From assembly GCA_029783825.1 (NCBI GenBank), contig JAREIK010002419.1, forward strand, positions 171,151-235,150: 64,000 nt of DNA. The letters are read 5' to 3'. Shown here piece after piece: positions 54,235 through 64,000 of the stretch. The stretch is from Sapria himalayana (Eukaryota; Streptophyta; Magnoliopsida; Malpighiales; Rafflesiaceae). Under the pieces are notes generated by a model. That model was not told the origin of the DNA, did not search any database, and was given only the letters and a program-made list of their open reading frames with translations. Both the position numbers and the translations under genes were made by a program. Positions within the stretch are counted from its first letter, which is position 1, and each line of letters opens with the position of its first letter.

Positions 54235-55050
54235 TGTCTATAAGTTTATTTTTCTATCTATATATCTACCTATCTATCTTTCTATCTAACTAACTAACTA
54301 TCTATCTATGTATCTATCTATCTATCTGTATATATATTTAACTTTCAGACTATCAATCTATGTATTTCTATCTTTATTTGTCCTTTTGTCTATCTATTTA
54401 TCTATCTGTATATCTAATTATTGATATATCTATCTATCTTCAGGTCTATCTATCTATCTATTTATTTTTCTATTTGTATATCTATCTATTTGTCTGAATG
54501 TGTAATTATCTATTTGAATATCTTTGTAATTGTTTAACTCAATATCTTTCTATCTGTCTAACTTTCTGACTATCTAATTTTCTATCTACTTATCATTTTA
54601 TCATTCAATCTATATATCTATCTATCTATATATCTATATATCTATATATATATATCTATCTATCTGTATATAAGTCTATTTTTCTATTTGTCTATCTACC
54701 TATTTATCTTTCTATCTAACTATCTATCTATATATCTATGTATCTATCTATCTGTCTGTCTGTCTATTTATTTAACTTTCAGACTATCTATCTATATATT
54801 TCTCTCTCTATTTATCTTTTTGTCTATCTATTTATCTATCTATCTATATTCATGTCTATCTATTTATCAATCTATTTTTCTATTTGTATATCTATCTATT
54901 TGTCTGAATGTCTAATTATCTATTTGAATATCTTTGTAATTGTCTAACTCTATATCTTTCTTTCTATCTAACTTTCTAACTATCTAATTTTCTCTCTATT
55001 TATCATTTTATCACTTAGTCTATATATCTATCTATTTATATATCTATATA
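54235..55050. repeat. Segmental tandem duplication, about 410-435 bp period
   Basis: Rare words recur in order: AACTTTCAGACTATC (about 54341 and 54774), TGTCTGAATGT (54491 and 54901), TTGAATATCTTTGTAATTG, and TATCATTTTATCA. The copies differ by substitutions and small indels. Confidence 0.8.
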
Positions 55051-56404
55051 TCTATCTATCTTTATGTCTGTCTGTTTGTCTATCTGTATACCTATCTATC
55101 TGTCTACCTATCTCTCTATCTATTTGTGTATTTGTCTATTTGTCTATTTTTCTATTTGTCAATCTATCTATTTATCTATATATCTATTTTCTTAACTATC
55201 TAACTAATTAACTATCAATCAAACTATTAGTCTACTTTAATTGTTTATCTTTATATCTATCTATATATCTATATTCCTATTTATCTATCTGTCTATCTTT
55301 CAATCTATCTTTCTAACTATTGTCTATCTATATATCTGTCTTTCTACCCATCTAGCTATCTGCCTATTTGTTTATCTATCTATCTTTCTATTTTCTATTT
55401 GTCTATCTATCTATCTTTCTATCTATCTCTTCATCTTTCTATAATTATATTTGTCTATCTAACTATTTATCTATCTATTTATTAATCTATATGTCTATAA
55501 CTAAATTTTTATATCTATCTAATTGCCTATCTATATAGCTATCTATCTTTCTCTCTATCTATTTTTATTTATAATAATTTGTCTAAGTATCTAACTTTCT
55601 AAGTCTCTAAATATCAATTAGACTTTTAGTATATCTGTCTATCTATCTATCTATCTTTCTATCAATCTGTCTATCTATCTACCTTTCTATCTATCTACCT
55701 ATCTATATCTATTTGTATCTTTGTCTATTTTTCTATTTGTTTATCTAGCTATTTGTTGATATATTTATTTTCCTACCTATCTAACTATTTAACAATCAAT
55801 CAAACTATTCGTCTATCAGTCTATCTATTTATTTATCTATCTATATATCAATCTTACTATTCTTTCTATCTATCTATCTAATTATTTTTATATTTATAAA
55901 TCTATCTTTTTATATACCTCTCTACCTATTTTATTATCTATCTATTTTCTATTTTCTATTTTCTACTTGTCTGTCTATCTATCTATCTATCTTTACATCA
56001 TTCTATCAGTCTATTTGTCTATGTACCTATCTATCTATATCTTTATCTATCTGTCTGTCTATATGTCTATCATTATATTTGTCTATCTATCTATGTATCT
56101 ATTTTACTATCTATATAGCTTTTATCTTTTTCTCTATCTATTTGTCTATATATCTATTTGTTTAACTATATAACTATCTAAGTCTCTCAATATCATTCAG
56201 ATAAGTTGTCTATCTATTTATTTTTCTATCATTCTTTCTCTCTTTCTTTGTATCTATATAACAATTTATCTATCAATATATCTATCTGGCTATGTATAAA
56301 TTTGTCTATATAACTATTGGTCTATCTATCTATATATCTATTTTTCTACCTATCTACTTATTCACCTATTTGTTTATTCATCTAGCTTTCTATATATCTA
56401 TTTG

Positions 56405-56438
<34 letters not shown>

Positions 56439-56463
56439 AAATTATCTTTTTATCAGGCTATTT

Positions 56464-57545
56464 CACTACTAGAAAATATTAATTTAGCGAGGGAATTTGA
56501 GCTAGGGATCAATCCCTAGCTGAATTGTAAGGGATAATCTAGGAAATAGCAAGGGATTTATAATTTTTGTTTGAAAAAAAAATAGCACCGGATTAGCAAG
56601 AGAAAATTATTCTAAAATTCCGTTCAAAAAAAGTGGGGTATTTAGCGACAGAAAATTTTCGTAAATTCTGCTCAAAAAAAGTGGAGATTTTATAAATGGA
56701 TTTAGCGACGGATCATCAATGGAAAATTTTCGTAACTTCCACTAAAGACAAGTGGGGATTTTGTGAAGGATATTATGACAGAATATCTCTCACTAATAAA
56801 AGCCTAAAATTAGTGACGGATTTTCCCTTGTTAATTTTTAGCGACAGATTTTCCCTTGCTAATAAAATCCATAATTTAGTGACAAAAATAGCGATAAATT
56901 TTCCCTTGTTAATAAAATCCTTGATTTAGCGACGGAATTAGCGACAAATTTTTCCTTGCTAATAAAATCCATGATTTAGAGATGGAATTATAAACAGATT
57001 TTCCCTTGCTAATAAAATATATGATTTAGCGACGGAATTAGTGACAGATTTTACATTGCTAATAAAATCCATGATTTAACTATGAATTTAGCGACGGATT
57101 TTTTCTTGCTAATAAAATCGATGATTTAGTAATGGATTTAGCGATGGATTTTCCATTTTTTATATAAATTCCATGATTTAACGACGAAATTAGTGACAGA
57201 ATTTCCCTTGCAAATAAAATCCATGATTTAGCGACGGATTTTTCCTTGCTAATAAAATCCATGATTTAGCTATGGATTTAGCAAGTGAATATCCCTATCT
57301 AATAAAATCCATAAATTAGTGACGGATTTAGTGAAGGAATTTCAGTAGAAAATAAAATCCTTAATTTTGTGACGGATTTAGGAACGGAATTTTCCTAGCT
57401 AATAAAATTTGTAATTTAACGATGGATTTAGTGATAGATTTTCTCGAACTAATAAAATTCGTAACATAGCGATGAATTTTCCCTAGCTTATAAAAACCAT
57501 AATTTAGCTACGGATTTAGTCACGGTATTTCCCTAGCCATTATTT
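56464..57545 (+). mobile_element. Left terminal region of a CACTA element
   Basis: It begins CACTACTAGAAAATATT at 56464, immediately after CTAT repeats, and continues with GGGAATTTGAGCTAGGGATCA-type words. Its first 100 bases match the end at 62056. Reverse-complemented, this end faces GATA repeats exactly as the ends at 1204 and 15815 do. The opposite end is not identified in the window. Confidence 0.65.
56811..57540 (+). repeat. CACTA subterminal tandem repeats, 50-bp unit
   Basis: AATAAAATCC or a variant recurs at 56861, 56911, 56961, 57011, 57061 and 57111 with an exact 50-bp period, then less regularly to about 57520. The unit contains GATTTAGCGACGGA and TTTTCCCTTGCT. In En/Spm elements short subterminal repeats bind the regulatory protein TnpA; a like role is inferred. 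Open frames through this block are repeat by-products. Confidence 0.8.
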
Positions 57546-58700
57546 AATTATATAATTTATTTTATTTATTATTTCTATTACAATTTTATTTAATTTTGTT
57601 TTATTAAATTTATGTTATTGGTCTATAGATAAGCAACCATTGAAACACACATTCTCCTCATAAAAATAAAAAAATTGATATTATAAATAATTAATTTAAT
57701 TTATATAAAAATACAAAAATATATATATATTACTTAGAACTAAAATAACTATTTTTATGATATATTTATTTTTTAAAAATTTATATAAAAAAATTTTCGA
57801 AAATTTTTATTTAAGAAACTAAATAATTTAAATTAAAGTAACATTAAATAATTAATTTCATAAGTATAAATTTTTCTTTGATAATTTAAAAATTAAATTA
57901 ACATACATTATAATGTATACTAATTTAAATCTAAATTAATTTAATGTATGAAAAAATAGAAAATTTTCAAAAATATCTGAATTGACGAATAAACTACTAA
58001 ATATTAATATTATTATAAGTATTAAAAAAATTTTATAATTATAGAAAACTTTTAAAATAATAAATAATACATATCTTGAAAATCTTGTAATATAATAAAA
58101 TTATAATTTTTTCAATAAAGTAAAAATAAAATAAAATAATAATTATAAATAAATATATAGATGTTTAATCCTACTTAAATTTATAAAATTTAAAGATTTG
58201 AGTAATATTTTTACAATTAGCTTTAAACATTAAGTTTTTATTAAAATAATAAATATTACTTTTTTTAATTATCTTCTCACTTTAAGTAATTTTTTGAATT
58301 TTAAAAATTATTAATTATTTCAAATAATTTGAAATTTTATGCGTTTAAAATTATTTCATATTATCTTCGTAAAAATTAATATGAATTCTTAAAAATTTAT
58401 AACCATAAAATATAAATTTTTTAGATTTTTTAACATTTAGAGTATATTATAACATTTAGGCGAGTTGCTATAAGGCAAATCATCTTTTCATTCATGTCTT
58501 ATTTTATGAAGTTTGTTAATTTCGTACATATTTGATATTTTTTTTAATGCAAAACTTATTTTTTTTATTGTTTATATATTTATAGTTTGATTAATATTAT
58601 AATAAAAAATTGTAAGTTATTTGTTTTATTAAAAATTGTAAGTTATTTAATGTTTTAATATTTAAAAATATAAATATTTTTCTAAAATATACATTCTATA
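57546..58700. other. Very AT-rich unassigned sequence, presumed element interior
   Basis: No reading frame worth naming. It includes the segment 58175-58415 that is related to 48420-48660. Confidence 0.4.
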
Positions 58701-58708
58701 TCTCAACT

Positions 58709-58870
58709 CGACACATCTCTAAGACTCTAACACGTGAACCAAAGTCCTCCACATTCCATCTATCCCTCGACGCATCTCTAACACGTGAATCGAAGTCCTC
58801 TACATTTCATCTATCTTTCGAAGCATCTCTAACACGTGAACCAAAGTCCTCTGTATTCCATCTATTTATC
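58709..58870. repeat. Minisatellite, 51-bp unit, each carrying a CACGTG palindrome
   Basis: Three units start at CGA(C/A) at 58709, 58768 and 58819, with a fourth beginning at 58870. The first is 8 bases longer. Each contains CATCTCTAACACGTGAA and AAGTCCTC, so CACGTG lies at 58731, 58782 and 58833. The block is CT-rich compared with its surroundings. Confidence 0.8.
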
Positions 58871-58874
58871 GACG

Positions 58875-61800
58875 TTGATACAACTAAAATTAATTCGAGG
58901 TTTAAGTTTTAATTTTATATTGATTTGAGGTACGTTTATACATTTATTCTTCATCGATTATCCTGGATTGTTTAATGGAAGTGTAAGCATTTATATTCTA
59001 TTTTTTTTCATAATATTGAATACCTAATGTCTTTAGATAGGAGGTTCTAGCTTAATCCGAGTCTAGAGTCTAACTAATATGGCATTTGTTCTCTTTAATA
59101 AGTTCATCAGATAATTCTTGAGTATCAACCTGAACAAACATGTACAGAATTGATCAAATTTTGTCAGATTTTGTGTTCTGCTTATACTTATGCTTATCCT
59201 ATAATTAATTATGACATGCGAAAGAGAAGTTGATGGAGTGTATATTTGAACTCTCAATGCAATTATTATATATTACTACTGGTTGAGTTGTTAAAACATA
59301 CACAACAACTATTGTTGAGTTGGCCCATTCATTTACTTGTCATTTCGAGGAACTTTTTGATGTATATTCTATATATATCTAAGGTTTGTTGGCCTAATAT
59401 AACTATCAAAATGGTGCATATGATTGACTTTTATGGTGAGACCATTTTACCTAGAATCTCATATGAAGCTAATAATTATATGTTTCCCTTTAGTATTATG
59501 TGTGAAAAGCTCAAAAAATTATAATGATTGACTTTGTTTTTAGAAAATATGAAAAGGGTTGTCGGTGAAAAAGATATCATCATTATATCTAATAGGCACA
59601 TATCATCATTATATCAATAGGCACCCAACACTTATTCATATCATTCCTCGATTAATTGGTCTAAAAAATTTTGTTTATTACTATTGGCACTTAAATTAAT
59701 ATTTTATTAGTATTTTTGTTAAATATAATACTCATGAACTAGAATACTAATCCATTGATAGTCTTGTATTTATTAGGTTGAATAATGGTTATAATTTGTC
59801 ATTGGAAGAACTAATAAAAGTTAAGAAAAATCTAATAACATGGGTTATGACACATGAGCCAAAATACTGAGCAATGTCTGAGTTTCCAAAAAAAATATGA
59901 GATAAAACAAAAAATAATTTGGTTGAGTCCTTCAATTCTTAACTCTGTATTTAACATCATCATTGGGCATGTAACTTTCTAATGAAACAGAAGGAAGAGT
60001 AGTTAATACATAACATTGCCAAAAGTCAAAAATTATGGATGAATGTTGTTTTTAGAGTTTGCACTAGTTAGACTTATATTAACATCGACAACATGAATAG
60101 AAAGTGCACATGTAGAAATTAGTAAATGATGGGTATCCTAAGCGAGTTTGCACGTGCAACATTACAATTGATTGGTCAATCCATGATTGAGGTGATTGAT
60201 ATAAATTCTCCAACCAAGAGTTGATATATTTCTGATCATAATCAAGTATTAAGGTGAATAGCATGCCATTAATTTGTAATGATACTATGTATTGGGTATG
60301 ACATCATTTATTTCTCATTATACCCTCCTCACTCTAAATACCTTGAATCTCAATTTATGAATAAATAGGCTATGTTTTGTTTCAAATTAATTGCGACTAG
60401 GCATAATAGAAAGACTTACAAGAATCTATTAGTATAATAGTTTATCTTCTTTTTTATTGATTGTATTAATACCTATATCATACAACTTATTTTGAGATCA
60501 TCTTCATATGGTGTACTGTTGATTACTGGATAGTAATCTTCATTATTGATGAATGCCTATTTATTATCATCCATATACATATAACATATTACTACTTCTA
60601 ACACACACACACACACACACACACACATACCGATGGTAACATGTTGCTGCTATAATATATTACAATAGTATGTATATATATATATTTTAAATTTATAATA
60701 TATATATATATATATATGATGTAACATGTAATAATGATTATATATATACAACACTATATATATATACACACACACTAGAATTAGCATTTAGATTTATGCA
60801 AAATTAAAATTGATGAAAAACTCAATGAATGTATATATAGTGTTGCTAATGTTTTTTACTCGAGATGTGCTCAATGTGGAGCATGCGATATTGCTCACGG
60901 TGTGCTTAGTATGTAGCATTGTTTTTGCTCTAATTTCTTCTGAAAAATACTTGAGTAATCCAGGTATTTTCTATTTTAATTTACTTCGCATATGAATGGT
61001 TAAATCAAGATATGATTTTTATGATTTATGTTTTGTATTATGCGGTATTTGATTTTAGAAATGTGTATCTAGGTATAATTATTTGTGATGCTGCGTGGTG
61101 TACACTATGCATTACATCTATGAATATACTATAAAATTATGTTGGCCGACCTCTACTTTTCATCGTCAATGTGGGCAACTTTTGTGTATACATATGCACT
61201 ATTTATTTAATTCCACTCTAAAATAGTAAAGGTTCATAAAAATAAAAAAACTATTTATACGTTATTATTATAAATTTGAAATCACCATAATAAACCCTAT
61301 TAGTTTTGGGATTGGGTCATATTTCAATACTAGTTATGAATATCCAAGCTTCCTACACACACACACACTCACTCACACATATTATATATATATATATATA
61401 TATTACAAGACCCTAATCACAATTTCTTCCTTTTTATACCATGAGGCACACTCTATTTTCTTAAATAATCATCACAAATAATTTCTTCATGAAACTAAAT
61501 GATTTTTAATGTCTATCAATTGATTTTCTTCTAATTTTTCTTTATATTTATAATTATGTGAAAAGTTTGTTTAAACAATGATTATATTTTGATTAATGTA
61601 TATCCAATATTAATAATTCTGAGATTTATAAAGATATTAGATGATACTTAGCAAATTTCAATACTTATCCATAAGTTAGATTTTCCATGTTGTTTGTGTT
61701 TTTTCTTCTTAATAATATTCGATCAATACTCAATGTGTACCAAAGAGAGTCGAAACAAATCAGTTATCAAACATGCTTATTTAATAGAATAATATTTTTA

Positions 61801-62055
61801 GAAGCTGTATAATAATATTTAACAATATACTATGCTTTTCAATATTATCTGATGATATTGATTCAAAGACAACTAATATTTTTTTAAAATAACATAGACT
61901 CTTTTATAGAAATAGATTATATTTGATATAATTTGATAAAGTTCTTGAATATGTATGATATCATCAATATGATTGATACCTTCTCAATGATTTCAATAAT
62001 CTTTGATACTATTTTTTCCTCTTGTTATATTATAATATTTTGATATATATCCTAT
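58875..62055. other. AT-rich sequence without a recognised gene
   Basis: Short open frames at 59246-59524, 60079-60264 (minus) and 60810-60995 show no family I know; the last encodes a hydrophobic stretch. Simple repeats are (CA)n at 60601-60628 and 61354-61379, and TA runs near 60669-60717 and 61381-61403. TTATATC(A)ATAGGCAC is duplicated near 59580-59625. It may be interior of the element starting at 56464, but I find no transposase motifs. Confidence 0.4.
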
Positions 62056-62200
62056 CACTACAAGAAAATATCGATTTAGCTAGTGAATTTTAGCTAGGAA
62101 TCAATCTCTAGCTAAATATAAGGGATTAGCTGGGGAATAGTAAGGGATTGATGATTTTGGGTTGATTTGGGAGAAGGGTAGGTAGATTAAAAAAGTATAA
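62056..62200 (+). mobile_element. Left end of another CACTA element, same family as 56464
   Basis: CACTACAAGAAAATATC at 62056 is followed by GATTTAGCTAGTGAATTTTAG, then AGGAATCAATC and AAGGGATTAGCTGGGGAATAG, collinear with the first 100 bases of the element at 56464. The tandem subterminal repeats of that element are absent here. The element runs towards the window end or is a fragment. Confidence 0.6.
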
Positions 62201-64000
62201 TATTTTAAATCTATAACATTTTTGATTTAGATAGAGGATATAAAACTATAAAAAATATTTAGAAATTGTTAATGTTTATAATCCCCACAATGTCATGCAA
62301 CACAATAGATTTTTTTCTAATAAATAATGTTTTATCAACTTTGATATATTATTTTAGGTATATCAATGTAGTTTATTATTACTCTAACAATTCATCTTCT
62401 ATCAAATTTATAATAACTATAATTTATAGCATTAACAGCTGTGGATTATGAAGAGCTTGGGTAACTGTGTAACATTGATGAATTTCATGCCATACAAGAG
62501 TATTCTTCTTACGACAACATTCGTCACAACACCCTTTATCGTGCCGTGTTAATAACATCATCTTTTAACACATGGTACTTTTTCTGTTCTACAATATGTT
62601 TATTTTAAACAATTTAAAAAACTAATATATATGAGTAGTGATTGTTAGTTGAACGTTGTAGTTATTAGTTGAGTACCATAACTTTTAGTTGTAACCTATA
62701 AGCTTGAATCTAAGTTTCATGTTTCACAAATTTTGTGGCAGATATATCTTTTAATAAATAGTAACAAAGAATATAAGAAAATATGAGAAGTATTATGGAA
62801 ATGTATATATCATTAATGAAACATTAATTTATAGTACTAGCGAAAATATGTGAGTACTCTTTTAGTGAGTACTCTTTTATAGTTTAATATGATATAAACA
62901 TATTTACTAATTAATTTTTAGTCCATAACAAATATTATTAAATATTATTTTATATCTTAATACAATAAATATAAATATTGTAATTTCAATAACATCAATA
63001 CAATATAATAAAAAAATAATAACATATCATGATAATACAACAAAATGAATTATAAAGAACATTAATAAGTTGTAAATAAAAATAAAAATTTCAAAACTAT
63101 TGAGAATTATATTGTATTTTTATATTTTTTTATCTTGAGATACTAGGATGAGATGATTCATATAGATTAAAAGTAGTTATAGTTTCTTTTTGTATTTATA
63201 AGTGAATTTTTATTTTTTTTAATAAATAATAATGTCATTTTATATCTTTTATTCTTAATATTAAATTATTTGTGAGTCTTTATTTATTTACTTAAGTTGT
63301 TTTATTTTTATGGGAATACTAGATAAGTATTAATCTTTATATTTTTTATCAATATATATATATATATATGGACATGCAGATATATGTAAAAAATTTATGA
63401 TGATTTAGCAGAACATCTCTTGTTATAGAAGCATTAGTAAATGGCCATTCAAAGTAACTTTCTACTCATGTGGAAAATTGTAAAAATATAGTATTTTTTC
63501 TCTCTCTCTAAATATCATTGTTGGCCATATTTTAGATATTTGTTAAAGTTGTATGCCTATATATAAATAGTTATATAACTATATATAAATAATTGTATAA
63601 CTTTATAACACTCTATATATTAAATATAACTATATTTATAAGTATGTATACATATATGTAAATCTATATATTTATTTATAACTTTATATATTTATGTATA
63701 ACTATTTGTATGAATATGTTTATATATACCTATATGTTTAACTATATTAAAAATATTTATAGTTATATATACTATATGTATAATAACAATAACTATAATA
63801 ATTGTATCTTATTATATGGATTACTATAAAAGCTTTATACATTATTATATTTAAATATATAATTTACCACTAATATTTAATATACATTTGTATATATTAG
63901 TATTCAAAAATGTATTTAGTATATCTATACCTATACATAACTATGTGTATAAATATATGAAAATTATGAACAAAATATATACATACATGTATAAAATATA
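62201..64000. other. AT-rich sequence to window end, no gene seen
   Basis: No supportable reading frame. TA-rich stretches lie near 63351-63370 and 63555-63780, and 63660-63820 matches 47900-48120 in direct orientation. A poorly matching open frame at 62266-62451 looks like chance. Confidence 0.4.

Larger units (their letters stand above)
50346..56463. repeat. Degenerate (CTAT)n array, second inverted block
   Basis: About 6.1 kb of CTAT satellite with the same variants as the block before the island. It contains the longest clean TA run, a 70-bp tandem duplication and a duplication of about 420 bp. It ends at a CACTA terminus at 56464. Long plus-strand Tyr-Leu-Ser-Ile frames, up to 266 codons near 51425-52225, are artefacts. 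Confidence 0.95.

Noticed and set aside
42256..56519. The same Tyr-Leu-Ser-Ile frames on the plus strand after the strand flip
   Set aside because: They have the same cause; the coding-looking strand changes because the satellite is inverted at 42223.
59246..60995. CACTA TnpD transposase gene in the interval after 56464
   Set aside because: Short frames here lack the motifs I know from Transposase_21, and neither strand gives a long frame even allowing frameshifts by eye.
1..64000. tRNA, rRNA or snRNA genes
   Set aside because: No cloverleaf with A and B boxes and no rRNA core words were found on reading both strands; a dedicated scan could still find a degenerate one.

Overview
The window looks like gene-poor, repeat-dominated nuclear DNA of a flowering plant. 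Three things point there. Two LINE-1 type retrotransposons have the plant-specific layout (DUF4283 plus CCHC knuckle ORF1; endonuclease, reverse transcriptase, zf-RVT and RNase H in ORF2). Several transposon ends begin CACTACAAGAAAA, as in plant CACTA (En/Spm) elements. Nearly every premature stop in the LINEs that can be polarised looks like C-to-T loss at CAG or CAA. I cannot name the species. I see no intact cellular gene, no tRNA or rRNA, and nothing prokaryotic.

Layout: 1-1204 is the end of a CACTA element cut by the window edge. 1205-11797 is a degenerate tetranucleotide array, GATA on the plus strand. 11798-15815 is a truncated CACTA element with a broken transposase-like reading frame, two AT-rich palindromic minisatellites and a tandemly doubled terminal region. 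15816-28190 is more GATA array. 28191-34742 and 34995-41670 are two near full-length LINEs in the same orientation, each inserted into the GATA array with a 17-bp target site duplication and each coding-dead. 34743-34994 and 41671-42223 are GATA array. At about 42223 the array flips strand through a small perfect hairpin, and 42229-47815 is CTAT. 47816-50345 is an AT-rich island without recognisable genes. 50346-56463 is CTAT again. 56464 starts another CACTA element with 50-bp subterminal tandem repeats. 57546-62055 is AT-rich and unassigned. 62056 starts a further CACTA end of the same family.

Nothing here works as a gene set. The window is a record of satellite growth and transposon arrival. 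The GATA/CTAT material totals roughly 36 kb, is arranged as one large inverted arrangement, contains segmental duplications of 44 bp to about 2.3 kb, and is bordered on both outer sides by CACTA termini that face it in the same relative orientation. The two LINEs share disabling lesions in the same places, which suggests that they descend from an already defective source copied in trans.

All long Tyr-Leu-Ser-Ile reading frames are by-products of the tetranucleotide repeat: the CTAT strand has no stop in any frame. They are not annotated as genes.
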